64,000 bases of DNA from Lunularia cruciata (lineage: Eukaryota > Streptophyta > Marchantiopsida > Lunulariales > Lunulariaceae). Below are positions 23,310 through 35,110 of this stretch, in pieces. A program made the translations under genes and the position numbers. The stretch covers positions 58,716,501 through 58,780,500 of the forward strand of contig OX419761.1 in assembly GCA_948567375.1 (NCBI GenBank), given 5' to 3'. The notes below the pieces were generated by a model. That model was given only the letters and a program-made list of their open reading frames with translations. It did no database searches and was not told the DNA's origin. Positions within the stretch are counted from its first letter, which is position 1. Each line of letters starts with the position of its first letter.

Positions 23310-23372
23310 ACAAATGATAGAACTTCAACCCATTCAAAGATAACAATATTTCTCAAGGTATGGGACCACAGT
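23310..23372 (+). other. Copia-1 5' LTR remnant and primer site
   Basis: 23310-23355 (aatgatagaacttcaaccc onward, ending tctca) matches the last bases of the 3' LTR (27222-27265). The following aggtatgggaccaca is a decayed form of the half-tRNA primer site seen intact in copia-2 at 41240-41252. Confidence 0.7.
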
Positions 23373-23384
23373 TTGCACTATCAT

Positions 23385-24130
23385 TGATGGGAAAGCTCGT
23401 AGAGCTAGAGAAATTGGGTGAGCACAATTATGTGTCCTGGTCTGCAGATGTGCAATCTATTCTAGAAGTTATGATTATTTGGACTTGGTATTAGAGATCA
23501 ATGATACTAATCAAATAGAATTTAATAGAATAGAGAGATTAAAGCACTCTACAACTAGAAGATTTCTCTTACCTGTACTGCAAGCGCCAATAAGAAACAT
23601 GGTAGATAATTACTCATGGTGTTGGGAAATCTAATAGAAACTCAAGGGTATATTGCTATTGAGAGGATGGAGGGTCTGGTCAAAATTGGATAGAGATGCT
23701 GACAATAAAGATGCAAGAGGATGATGAGTTCACCAAGCACTTGTAAAGAGTTCAGAACGGCTTTAAGAAGCGACAGAATGATGTGTTAAGATACAAAGAG
23801 AAACATGAGATTAACCATCTCTTATATACTCTTCTTCCAAACTATGAACACATTCAGGTAGCTTTGGAGGTTGTGCCTATTGTATCTATGATATGGAACT
23901 ATGTGGCAAAAAAGTTAATAGAGTTCAGAAAAGACAAAAGAATAAAAGAGAAGAAACAAGATGTAAATGAACTGTTGGACAACACTCTATTTAGTGCTTC
24001 TTCAAAGTCATTGAAAGGACCAAGTAGAAGATTGAATGTACATGGGAAGGAAGTTGAATTTAGCAAGAAGAATTGCTACACTGCAATGAGAAGCTCATTT
24101 TTCACCTCACTATCCTACAAAAGCTGATAG
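23385..24130 (+). pseudogene. Copia-1 gag relic
   Basis: It opens with a LVELEKLGEHNYVSW-like segment at about 23390-23440, matching the copia-2 gag start. The frame 23783-24127 (RYKEKHEINHLLYTLLPNYE) aligns with copia-2 41660-41750 (EKYKINHLLDSLPSSYD). The zinc knuckle at about 24078-24120 is frameshifted, as in copia-2. Stops near 23500 and 23635 disrupt it. Confidence 0.75.
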
Positions 24131-24159
24131 GAGAGAACAAGAGATAAAGAAGGTAGGAA

Positions 24160-25900
24160 GGAGATCACATTTGACAAATGTACTAAAACCTGCATGCTTA
24201 GCACATAACTCAAAGGACTACAATGACATAGACAGTGATTCAAAGGACTACAATGACATAGACAGTGATGAGGAAGGATACTCCATAAAAGAGTTGGATT
24301 GGGAATTGATTGCAAAATCACAAGAGTCCTCAAATGGTTCAGGATGGTTCTTGAATCATAGAGCTACTTCTCACATCTACTACCCAAGACGGTTGATCTC
24401 ATCTCTTCAACTTATGAAGAGTTCCAAGAGTGTTGTTGTGGACTTGGGACTCTAAATCCAATATTACAAATTGGCAAAGTTCATATTATATTCATTGGAG
24501 TACTTTGACACAAGTCTTTGTAAGAGTTGTTTGGAGAACTTTCTCTACATTTCTTGAATATTAAAAAAAACTTAATATCAATATATTGCCTATTAAAATA
24601 TGGTGTGAATTTTCTGTTCCAAGGCAATGTAAAATTATACATTTTGAAGAGCAGAATACCAATAATTAGGCATGGAGTTACAAATGGTAAGCTACTTAAG
24701 TTTTTGGAAGTTGATTTTCTAAATACTATATTACTTATAGAGAATTGTATTGACATTCGTCTTTGGCATCTATGATTGAGACATTTATAAGAGCCTAACA
24801 TGTGAGCTCTAGGAAAAATGGTAGAGGTTCTGAAGTAAGATCTCAAATTAAAACTTGAGTTTTGTAATGGCAGCAAAGAAGGAAAGATGCACAAAGCTTC
24901 AACCCAAACAAATCCTCAAGTAGAGTTTTTGGTCTACTAGATATCATACATTCAAATGTATGGGGATATATGACTAGAAAGTCTCTTAGGAAGTGGTATA
25001 CTACATATACTCTGTGTATAGTTACAGTGGGAAGAGTTTTGTCTACCTGATGAAGGGCAAGGAAGAAGTTCTACCAAATTTCCAAAAATTTGCAGCTATG
25101 GCTGAGTTGCAAATTGAGAAGAAAGTCAAACAACTTCAAAGAGGTGGAGGTAGAGAGTATAGGAATGTGGAAATATTTGTTTCTTATCATAGAAAGGATT
25201 TCCTCTAAACTATATTGCTAAAGATAGTCCATCCCAAATTAGAGTTGAAGAGAGGTTGAATAGTATGTAGGCGGATAAAATGTTAATAATGCCTCAATAA
25301 GCAAAGCTAGAGAGGAAGTTTTGGAGTAAAGCTATCACTCTTGCTAATTTCTTGAGGAATATCAAATGTAATATTGTATTATAAGGGGAAAATCCTTAAG
25401 AGTGTTGGAGTAAAAGAAACTTGATGTTTCTACACTAATAGTTGTTTGTTGTCCTCCCTATTCTCATACTCCTTGAGGAGAAAAGGGGAAAGGTCACCAA
25501 GAAAGTAAAAAAGGATGATTTTTACAGGTTATAAAGAGTGTTTGAAAATGTACCTCCTTTTTAATCATATGACTAGACAAGTTATTAGAAGTTGGAATGT
25601 TCTCTTTGATGAGTTGAATAATGGTGAAATGCTAGAGCTAGCTTTTAAGCCCAAGCCATTTAATTTTTAGAGTTTTAAGGTCAATTCTTCAAACCAATCA
25701 TTAAAAATGCCATTCTTACCTAAACCCAAAGAACTATCCAAAGAGACCTTGAAGGTGTATAGGATGCACCCAAAACAGATGGTGGTTTTTGATCTTAATG
25801 CTACAAAAGGAGAAAAAGACCCTCAAAAGGTAACCTTAGGTGTAGAATCTTTGAGTAAAATTTTTAGAGATCAAGAGATGGTATGTAACTTTTGAGTAAA
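24160..25900 (+). pseudogene. Copia-1 protease - integrase relic
   Basis: A protease-like segment, GSGWFLNHRATSHIYY, lies near 24335-24385, where the DSGA signature has become NHRA. GAG-pre-integrase and integrase segments follow (GKSFVYLMKGKEEVLPNFQK at 25035-25095; QIEKKVKQLQRGGGREY at 25115-25160; FWSKAITLANFLRN at 25320-25360). The C-terminal integrase part reaches GYKEC and FKPKPF near 25530-25660. A 30-bp unit is tandemly doubled at 24211-24270. RT is missing downstream of about 25920. Confidence 0.7.
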
Positions 25901-25999
25901 GATCCAAGAATATCAGAGAGAGTGATAAAGCATATTGATATACTAGCTTTAGTATTGAGTAACAATCACACTTAATAGAAGTGATGTCAGATGAAACTT

Positions 26000-26788
26000 A
26001 CATCTATAGTGAGATAGATAGTGACCTTAAAACTGTGTAACAAGCAATGCTCAGACCAGATTGGAATCAATAGGAGCTGGCTATAGCATATGGAGCACTT
26101 TCTAAGTACGCAAATAGGCTTAGGTAAAGACATTTGAAAGGGTGTGAAGAGAGTGTTCAGATATTTGAAAGGCACTCAAGATGCCATTTTACAGTATAAA
26201 AAGCAATAGAGCACACCTTCTCCTACTCTAAAGGCATATACGTATGCTAGTTGGAGAAACGATTCTTATAATATCATATCAATTAGTGGATGCATACGCA
26301 TGCTTAGTGGAGGAGCAATCAGTTGATGTAGTAAACCATATGTATCTATTGCATTGTCTACTACTGAGGTAGAATTGATAGTAGTCTTAAATGCTGCACA
26401 AGAAGTCATATGCAGCCAGAAATGATTCTTATAATATCATTTCAATTAGTGGATACATAAGCATGCTTAGTGGAGGAGCAATCAGTTGATGAAGTAAACA
26501 ATATGTATCTATTGCACTGTCTACTAATGAGGTAGAATTGATGGTAGTCTTAAATGCTACACAAGAAGTCATATGCAACCTGAGACTTCTGAATAGACAA
26601 ATCCTACAATGTTGTATTATGACAATACAAGAAACATAGAGCTTAGTAAACATCATGTACGTCACCTAAGGACTAAACATATAGAGATTAGAAGAAGGTT
26701 TGTTGTGGTGGAGTTAGTTTATTGTACTACGCAAGAAATATGTAGGAAATGTTTAGTAGATATGGGAATTGTCCTAAACTCTCATTAA
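26000..26788 (+). pseudogene. Copia-1 RT end - RNase H relic
   Basis: It resumes at an AIAYGALSKYANR-like RT C-terminus near 26080-26120 and runs through RNase H (SISGCIRMLSGGAIS type, then a LSTTEVELI-like stretch and HHVRHLRTKHIEIRRRF near 26650-26705), ending LVDMGIVLNSH. A 163-bp segment is duplicated in tandem (next entry). The RNase H frame is not intact. Confidence 0.7.
26257..26582. repeat. 163-bp tandem duplication inside copia-1 RNase H
   Basis: Units start at 26257 (aaacgattcttataatatc) and 26420 (aaatgattcttataatatc) and are nearly identical, with a few substitutions. The duplication is absent from copia-2, so it is younger than the split of the two elements. Confidence 0.92.
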
Positions 26789-26794
26789 GTGGGG

Positions 26795-27265
26795 TGTTGG
26801 ATTTGGCTAATCTTTAGTTTAGGGCAATCTCTAGTTGAGATGATCTCTTGTTTAGGGCAAAGTGGGTGCCACCTTTTGCTTCTGCTCCTATGTATATAAT
26901 ATCATTGTGTTCTTAGTGCTTAGAATGCTAAGTTCTCTTACAATAGTCATTCCCAGCATCTTACACTTTGTTTAAGGTGTATTCTGCGCTACTTGGCTTC
27001 AGTTCAGGTGTGTCCAATGCTGGCTAGCTTTCAGATGTGGTATGTGAAGCGTGAGTGAACTGGTATGTGCTATCTCAGGATGATATTACTAATAATGAGT
27101 TCAGTGTTACTGTGTGCAATGAGGGGTATCTACTCTTGGTGAGTCATGAGTATCTACTCTTGTGAAACTTAGAGAGTTGAGTGCTAGGATATATGATAGA
27201 TCAGAAGTCAGAACGGTAGATGATAGAACTTCTACTCTATTCAAGGTCAACAGTATTTCTCATCA
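26795..27265 (+). repeat. Copia-1 3' LTR
   Basis: It starts TGTTGGATTTGGC after the RNase H stop and ends TTTCTCATCA, matching the ends of the copia-2 LTRs (TGTTAAATTAGG...TCTCATCA). Length is 471 bp. The next base begins sequence that belongs to gene copy B. Confidence 0.8.
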
Positions 27266-29947
27266 TTGATTTCTCATACTCGAATGTAACAAATATGTAA
27301 GGGAGCACAAGACCACGTTTCGTAGGTTCAGAAAAGGGAGTACTGTTCTTTGAGACGTGGAAGGTTTCAAGGGTGTAGATATCTGTGAGAGAGATATCGC
27401 CTCTCTGAACGGATGTTGTCGCAGGGTGTGATGACCTTGGGGACGGTGCTGTTTTCACTAGAAAAGGAAATAACTAGCAGAATCGGAAGATCATCATTGC
27501 ATCACGGATGCACCCAATCGTCTCTTCTAGCCGTTAAAGTTTCTAAAACGCAACATGGGCCACCATATTCCCCAAATATTCAACAATGCTCCCCATAAGT
27601 TTCACGTACTTTGGCAAGAGATCTTATCAAATTCCACTCCACCCGAAGCCATTGTGATCAGTTCACAGACTTTAATCACATGATACCGAAGTAAAAGAAC
27701 ATAATCAAGAGGCTCCCAAGGCTGAGTTTCCGCTGGTAGAGAGCATTTTAGACGTAAAACTTTGCTGCATATTCTGTATGTTACTCAAACTTGCGCATAA
27801 GCTGATCCGATATCAATGAAATAAGTCATGAACACTCTACCGTAAGCCAAATTGCAAATTGCGTCTTCCACGAAGATGTGTTCTACAGAGATAATATCCA
27901 GATTACTGACAAAACCATTTGATTGAGATTGGAGGGGACACTGGATAATCTAGATGGCGGAATTCAACTGAGACTAGGTATAACGTCACCTGTTGATGAT
28001 CACAAGTTGCATAAGTGCAATTGATTAGGAGGGGACCAAAACGAATACACGAGTAAATGCAACTTATGCACGTTTCATAATTGCAGTTCATCTCCAGAAC
28101 ATTCCCACTACCGACAATTTTGTAAATGCAATTACATTGAAACGAGATAACTCAAAAAGTTGCACTTATAAAATTCTGCAATTTGTATGCATAATATCAA
28201 GTGATGTAGGTCAAAACCATACATACTCTCAATAACAACAATTCCTCCTAAAAATCGCACTTCTACATCCAAACCCTAGCTCCCCGTAATCGCTATTATT
28301 TGAAAAGTTGCAATTGTAAAAGCTTTGGAAGTAAGTAAAACTTTGAGGATCCATGTTTTTCTTCATTGACTTGTCTCCATGTCCATGTATTACACAAGTA
28401 GAACTTTTACTACCCCCAATCAATGCTTGCATGTCGTCGTCTGAGGTCAAATGCATCTATCTTTCTCGATTTTCATAACTCTAGTGCGTTTACGCAAACC
28501 GAGAGACTGGAAAAACACAAGAAGACAAGATACGCAGCACCAGTGAAAATAGAGTCCTTCGTGTACCGTGTTATTCTGCGAAGACGTCTGGCGTATGAAA
28601 CTGAAAATCTCCTCCCCAGCTTCACGGCTCCAACTCTCCCAAGGCTTACAATCTACTTTGAAGAACAGAGAAGCGACTGAAATACGCGAGCTCTCCTTTG
28701 AACACACAATCACTTTCGAGTTGGTCGAACAGCACAATCGTTGTTTCCCCCGCTTGCTGTGGTTGTGCTGCCAAACTACCGAGCATCGAGCATATCTACT
28801 TAGAGAGACACTTAGCGTTACATTGTGATGGTGCACAGAACCTTCAACGCACAGGCTAATTCTTATCTTTCTTGAGTACCATTTTCTTGAATCTGTCTTT
28901 AGCTAGCCATAAGATTCGTACGATCATTAGTAGAACTTCGAACGAGCTGAAAATCCCAAGGAGCCCCAAACATTCGGAATAAAAGAAGTTCAGCAACGGA
29001 AATCTCTCTGAGTCACTTGCAACTCGACTCCTTGGTCCTTATTCTTCGACTGTAGACATGTGTAGAGAAGTATAACAAGAGGGACTGCCAAGAATGGGGT
29101 AGTAGTCTCTGACTCGAGGCGGGAGGGCAGTTCTCCATGAGATTTAAGTTCACAAACGAAGTCCCAATAATCTTTCTCGTTCATCGGGGAGATGTCCGCG
29201 AGATGATATCAGCCTGATCCATCCAACTGAGATAAAGACGTAGATGAATAAACGAAGCAAGATCAGTTCATCGTATCGACTACTTCACATACACAGTGGC
29301 CAGTATGAAGTTCATCTTCATCATTTGATTTATCTGATAGTCTAACACATGCCATCAGTGAGATGCAACAAATGCGTTCGAAGAGTTTTTGCACAGTCAA
29401 CGTCCAGGTCCGTCCTGTTTTGAGCAGGTGTCAGTTTCCACCACCGGCTACAGAGGATCTTCGAACCAAGTGTATGCGGATCTCGCAAGATATCCCATCG
29501 TTGAGAATTGCGACAGTTTGGCTACTGCTACGACTATATTTCGAAATACCGGTAAAACCTTTCATGTAATTTCGAATAGGAGAACTTCATGAACCTCCAG
29601 AACAAATTGGCATTCATTTGTCAAACAGTATATCGTTACTCGTGATCGCAAAACGCAACGCCCATACGATAACAGAGAGACCCATCAACCCACAAAGGAT
29701 AAAACCAAAGGGGGTAAAATAGACTCGTGATCAAAATATCAAATTGCAGAAGTACTAGTTCAGTAAATGTTCACTTACCCTGGTTCCTTATTTCCTGCAG
29801 ATATTCATGGTTCTACACGTTGAGCGATCCTTGCAGATCGACCTGTCTTAATATGGAAACACAAGTTTCCGCGAGACTCTGATGTACTCCCATAATCCTC
29901 GGCAGCACTTTGTGGTGAGAGAGTTGAGCGCATGGCATACACATTAC

Positions 29948-30170
29948 TGTTATGTTTGGCTTGCTATAAGTGACTTGCCTGATCAAGAGCAAGAGCAAAA
30001 TTTGACTGATGGAAACTCCTTACTGTATCATGCGGATATATATTCAGTCACTTCTAAGGTTGAGTATTAAAGTGACTAGATATCTTGAGTGGTCAATACT
30101 CATGAAGTCACGCAGGTCTACATTCAGGAGTTTAGACAGATGACAGAGTGACTATCCCTGTGTTTATATA

Positions 30171-30226
<56 letters not shown>

Positions 30227-30388
30227 ATGGAAATAAAGGTTCGAAGGCTGGTGTGAGCCTGTTTCAGCCGTGGTAGCTTCCGGGACAGGGAGTGAACCAC
30301 GTTATTTCCTGTTAGTCCTCTGATTTATGTTTAATGGGCCTTGTGATGTGCTATTGCGAGAGGTCCCTTGGGATTGTATTTTATAACA
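29948..30388 (+). repeat. Solo LTR of the copia-3 family
   Basis: It starts TGTTATGTTTGGCTTGC and ends TTTTATAACA, matching the copia-3 3' LTR (39297-39661) on both sides of a (TA)n tract at about 30170-30222. Both flanks carry the 6-bp sequence cattac (29942-29947 and 30389-30394), a perfect target duplication. It lies in a conserved minus-strand segment of copy B. A solo LTR arises by recombination between the two LTRs of a full element. Confidence 0.92.
30168..30222. repeat. (TA)n microsatellite in the solo LTR
   Basis: About 26 uninterrupted TA units. The same LTR position holds (TA)n in the copia-3 5' LTR but a T/A-rich non-repetitive stretch in its 3' LTR. Confidence 0.95.
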
Positions 30389-31202
30389 CATTACGAGCAC
30401 GGGTTGCCACCTGAAGTATGCGACGATCTTTCTATACTGACAAGGGGTTAAGTAGAAGTAGTGGAGGATGAAAACTTGGATCTCTACCACATGAATAGCA
30501 GCTCAAAGACTAGGCAGCTTCTGAAGGAGTACAGACAGGAGCTCCGTAAAGTAGACATCATACGTAATCGAATACAGAACCCGTTGTAGACACCCCGGTT
30601 ACATACCCAGTATGACCGGACTAACTCTGACATTTGTAAAGTCATAGTTAAAATATCTTCACTAAAGTAGACATCTGATAGAAATAATCACAAAATTGGG
30701 ATTACAACTAGAATTCCAACCGCACCCACCCTTGCTGGTACTAACGTGGAAGATGCAAAATCTCTACTGAAGAAAGTCCAAAATGTGACTTGAACGCCAA
30801 ACAATTAGAAGGATCAATTCCTTCTCCAATTGGATGCCTTACGTTTCGTCTAAGTAGCGCAAAGTCTAAAAGCGCTCAAGAAAGCCAAAGGGAGGCAATA
30901 CTCGGCCTGTACAGAAGCAAAGTAGCTCAGAGTCTATTCCTGCTAAGATGGATGGATGAACGGTGCTGTCTTTCAAGTATGGACCACAAAGGACTCGATC
31001 ATATGGTCTCCAGCTTCTCCTCGTGTGCTTTCAAGTCCGAATATTTAATCTTGAACCAATCTTCGATACACAGGCGATAGGCGATAGGACTCAACGATGA
31101 TCTGGTCGACACTTATCACCGGGATGTGGTCTATAAAGCACAGCCGACAGCCCATTGTGCGTATTGGGAACTTCATCTTAGAACCATCTTGAGGAAGGAG
31201 AG

Positions 31203-31413
31203 TGTTATGTTGGGCTTGTTACCAGTAACTTAACTGATAAGAGCAAAAGCAAACGTGATCGATGAAACATACGGTGAGGACAGGCAAAGTCACTTGTCTA
31301 GATATGTTCAGTCATTACTAAGCTAAGTATTAAACTGACTAGATATCTTGAGCGTTCAATATTCATGAAGTCCCGCAAGTCGATATTCAGGAGTTCATTC
31401 GGATATCTCTGTT

Positions 31414-31456
<43 letters not shown>

Positions 31457-31517
31457 ATTGACATACGGTGAGGAGTTCAGTCGGATATCTCTGTTTGTTT
31501 ATATATATTTAATTTTT

Positions 31518-31597
<80 letters not shown>

Positions 31598-31790
31598 ATA
31601 TGGTTGATGAAACATACAGTGAGGACAAGCACAGCCACTTGTCTAGATATGTTCAATCATTACTAAGGCTGCTAAGTATTAAAGTGACAAGATATCAATA
31701 TACTTATGAAGTCCCGCAAGTCAATATTCAAGAGTTCAGTCTGATATCTCTGTTTATATTTATATTTATATTTATATATATTCATGACTT
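31203..31790 (+). repeat. Copia-3 5' LTR, first part, with repeated U3 segments
   Basis: 31203-31412 matches the U3 half of the 3' LTR. After a TA tract a short copy follows at 31455-31500 (catacggtgaggagttcagtc, then gatatctctgttt). After a second TA tract a third, longer copy follows at 31599-31760 (gatgaaacatacagtgagga to gatatctctgttt). So the U3 core is present nearly three times, each time ending at gatatctctgttt before an AT-rich run. This could be slippage or unequal exchange at the TA tracts. Confidence 0.8.
31413..31594. repeat. Two long (TA)n tracts
   Basis: TA runs at about 31413-31453 and 31524-31594, separated by a partial U3 copy. Both begin after the same gatatctctgttt phrase. 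Confidence 0.95.
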
Positions 31791-34223
31791 CAGTCTGTTC
31801 CCTATGGTCCATGTACCTCCAGGTACTAGTTTTAGAGATTTTGCTAACCCGGAGGAGCTCCTTTTGGATCCGTCTCCTCAACTGTTGGGCTCCTCATAAG
31901 TACAACCTTCGTGGCAGAGTATCTCGCATTGATTGCCGGCGTAATATGAGAGAAACCACACTTCTCCTCTCTTTTGTCACCCCTTCTGTTTCTTCTTCTG
32001 GGACTCTTTCTCCCCTTTCAACATCCCCTATGGCCAACTTTCCCATTTCTAGAAGATATGCCTATAGAGATTACCTCTGTCAAATTTCTCATCTATTCTT
32101 CTTGTTTGACTCTAATACCCTCTCTGACTCCTCTCTCGCACATTTTCACATTCGTAATTTGTTGAGGATTATTCACATCCTTAAAACTACTCCTTCAGTG
32201 GTTTTACTTAAGACTGAGTCTGATATCACTACACTCCTCAAATGCCTTTTGCTCTTCTTGTCTCCATACCTCTTGCATCACAGATCCACTCCAGACATTA
32301 GTCCTACCCTTCTCATTTTCCCTTTCACCTCTCAGGAGATAGACAAGGTCCGCTTACAAGCTTTGTTGAGAGATCTAGAAGTTTTACAGGCTTTACCTCC
32401 AGGTACTCCTTTTACTATCTCCATTATTGCTTTTAAGTATGGTAAAACTCTAGGCCGTTTACACTTTAACTTTGCCTCCCTTTCACGGAAATTATCACAT
32501 TCTTCTACTCCTTCTCCCTGCATTTTTCTTCAACATCCAAGTTTCATTAACCCTTCACATTACGGCATTGCTTCACATTTCATCTTCCACCAACATTTCA
32601 CTTCTCTTCTCTAAAGGAATGAAGTTTCGGATTTTGCCCACCTCTCCCTCCTCTACTTTCATTGCGAGTCAAACTTGTATTTGTAATTTTGTTCTTTATT
32701 ACAAAGCCATATTGGGCACCACAGGCATTTTTGACCAACGGAAAGTCACCATCCTACAAAAGGTTAAGCTTTTACTCAATCTCCCTACCATGCATGGTGA
32801 TTTCAATTCTGTCGATCCGATTTTCCTTTCTCCTCATGATCAAAAACTTCTTGCTCATTTCAAGTCCCATTTCATTATTATTTATATGGAAAAGTGTCCC
32901 AACAATTTTGTATTTGTTTGCCTACACTTTTACATTCAAAATTTACTCAACAAGCTTCATTCTCCTTCAGCAACCTATAAACTCTCAGTGCTTCCTCAAA
33001 ACCAACTTTTGCTTTCTCACCACCATTTCAATACCTCTCAAGGATCTTGCGCTTCCAAGGATTCTGAGAGACTCCCTTACTTCTGCTGTGCTTGGAAATT
33101 CCATAAGTTTCCCATTGCTCCTCGGTTCATTGCAGCAGGCTACTCCACTTCCTTGTCTGAACTTTCTCATTGGCTGAGCTCATTCTTCAAAGCATTGCTA
33201 CCTTCTGCAAACAACCTATCGCGGCATGAATTATTACGAGTGGGGCTGATGGTCAACTCTAGCTGGATCTTGGACGACTCTTTTGGAGTTCCTGCTTTGC
33301 TTGAGCGGGTGCAAAGACTGCACAGGAGCATATCCTCTTCTCCAACAGATTCTGGTTTGCAACAGACTCCTGCCACCTTGGAAAAGGTTCTTTTTCAAAG
33401 TTTTGATTTCACCACCCTTTATACTAAGATCCACCTCCATGATCTCAAGGCAAGATTGTCTACTCTCATCTGATCTATTTTCCATTATAGGTTCACTTTC
33501 TATAGGGAAACCTTGTTACTAGTTGAGACCTCTACACTTGACTTTAAATATAGATGGCTCAAAAACCAAAACAATATCTCTCAAAGTGCAAAACATCTCA
33601 AATCCATAACGGTTGATGAGGACTGTCTCGTCTATTGGATGTTATTCCTTTTTTATAACCTCTACATCACTTTCGGAAATAAGCTCTTCTGTCAAGAGAT
33701 TGGGATTCCCATGGGGACACCTTGTGCTGTCTTTGTGGCTAATCTATACCTCTTCACCTATGAACTTGATTTCATTTGCAAATTGCTGGATGCCAATGAC
33801 ATTGCTCTGTTGTACGACCTATCCCATGTTCAAAGATATGTTGATGATCTTTTGGTGGTTGGCTCAAGACTTGATCATTTTATGGAGTTTATGTATATGG
33901 ATGATGCTGCTAAAGGTGGCAAGATCTATTTCAGACTCGAGTCTGAGCTAGTTCGAACTCATTTTGGCACTCATTGTGATTATCTCAACTGTCACATTAC
34001 TCAAGACAACTTCAATATCTCTGTCTCTATCTATGATAAGAAAGAGCTGCCTCACTTTGCTCACATCAAGACAATCTTGCTCCATCATGTTCTTTCAGAC
34101 ATTTCCTCTAAATGTAAACCAGGGATTATAAAATCTAAGTGTGTTCAATATAGACTGATCTGTAATTCCAAAGAGTCATACCTTTTGGCTTGTAGAAAAC
34201 TTCTAAATAGCTTTATCTTCTGA
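31784..34223 (+). pseudogene. Penelope-like reverse transcriptase (one frameshift, one stop)
   Basis: Frames 31784-32614, 32472-33473 and 33513-34223 form one protein of about 800 codons. There is a frame change in 32472-32614 and an in-frame TGA at 33471-33473. An N-terminal part with YNLRGRVSRIDC precedes a conserved LPYFCCAWKFHKFPIAPRFI (33080-33135). RT motif A follows (FDFTTLYTKIHLHDLK, about 33400-33450), then motif B (GIPMGTPCAVFVANLYLF, about 33700-33755) and motif C (YVDD at 33837-33848). A PRFI block, the FDFTTLYT motif A and a GIPMG motif B together are typical of Penelope-like elements rather than LTR or LINE RTs. I see no GIY-YIG endonuclease on either side. It lies inside the copia-3 5' LTR, next to TA tracts. 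Confidence 0.85.
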
Positions 34224-34301
34224 GAATTACCCCCTTCACATGATCCAGAAAAAATTTTGCTCAGTCTTACAAATGGAAAAAGATATCTATGGTTATCATG
34301 G

Positions 34302-34630
34302 GCTTAGTATCTATAGAGATTTACGAACATCTGTTCTTTCTGCCAGACAGGTAGCTCAAGTTTGAACCCACTAGTACTTTTTACTGCAGGCATGGATACC
34401 ATAGCTTTGATCAGGAGTTGTACTTGACTTCTTTTTTCATATATACACTATCTATGATCATTTGCACTTCAAGAGTTTTGGATAACCTGTTCCCAGAACG
34501 GCATCTGTTCTTGTATACCTATATATACTATCTATGGTCTCTCATTGAGCTTAGTATATATAGATATCTGCAAACATCAGTTTCCTTCTGCCAGGTGGGG
34601 AGCTCATTTTCGAGCCCACCAGTAGTTTTT
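34302..34630. repeat. Two diverged 90-bp direct repeats after the Penelope-like RT
   Basis: 34302-34392 and 34540-34630 share gcttagtat.tatagagat, aacatc.gtt, ttctgccag and the end agctca..tt.gaacccac.agtac. Roughly 78 percent identical by eye. Confidence 0.8.
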
Positions 34631-34902
34631 CCCTTAGAATTGTATACAATTTTGCCTCTTCAAATGTATTTTATATATTGTATGGCACTCTTTGGATTTT
34701 TATTCCATGTAGATTTTCATTGTAGACTGATGGACATGTGTCCACTGCTTATGGACACATGGCCCACTTGGTTCTTCACTTAACACGAGGCTGCATTTGC
34801 CTCTGTAGTTTGCCCTATCGCAAGTTCCCCTCATTTCTTTTCAGTCCTCTTACTTGCTTCTCTATTTGCAAGGGTTTCTCCTGCTGGGTTTGCTGAGTTG
34901 GG

Positions 34903-35110
34903 GTTTGCTGGGGTTTCTCCCATAGTCCTTTCTTGTTGTAGCATTGATTTTGTTTTGCTCCTCGCTTGTGGTTTGCTGGGGTCTCTCCCACTAGTCCCTG
35001 CTTGTGATGGATAGCAAGTTCTTTTGGCTCCCCGCTTGTCCCTTCCCTTACAGCACTGCGCTCTCTTGCGAGGAGGTTTATTTTGCAGGTCCTTCCCCTA
35101 GCAGTGCTGA
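34903..35110. repeat. Tandem-like repeats in the Penelope-like 3' region
   Basis: gtttgctggggt.tctccca..agtcc recurs with a 68-bp period from 34903 and 34971. Then agcactgcgctctcttgcgagga and agtgctgagttttcttacgagga recur with a period of about 60 bp. Confidence 0.8.

Larger units (their letters stand above)
23310..27265 (+). mobile_element. Copia-1: degraded Ty1/copia element
   Basis: Order: 46-bp remnant of the 5' LTR, primer site, gag, protease/integrase, RNase H, 3' LTR. The element is closely related to copia-2 (40721-44297) throughout. Most of the 5' LTR and the RT core are deleted. It separates tandem gene copies A and B. Because the 5' end is truncated, no target duplication can be checked. 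Confidence 0.85.
27266..31202 (-). pseudogene. Tandem gene copy B, 3' part (unrecognised family)
   Basis: The left part, 27266-27600, matches copy C at about 44630-44900 (shared tcgaatgta and aaaagggagtactgtt). 28550-28710 matches copy C at 45000-45170, and the minus-strand reading in both gives a C.K.SS segment. The minus frame 28447-28836 (129 codons) is the longest, but which of its pieces are true exons is unclear. 29813-29998, continued beyond the solo LTR at 30389-30500, matches copy A 21520-21720 as minus-strand coding. 30995-31202 matches copy A 22130-22340. Intron positions cannot be fixed from sequence alone. A solo LTR at 29948-30388 and copia-3 at 31203 interrupt it. Confidence 0.6.

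Noticed and set aside
28447-28836. 129-codon minus-strand frame taken as an intact gene
   Set aside because: The homologous stretch in copy C has stops and frame changes, and only part of it is conserved; kept only as part of copy B.
30168-31600. Repeated TA tracts as a CRISPR-like or centromeric array
   Set aside because: They are simple dinucleotide runs inside copia LTRs, with no regular spacers.
32332-33485. Several minus-strand frames opposite the Penelope-like RT
   Set aside because: They are antisense shadows of a strongly coding plus strand.
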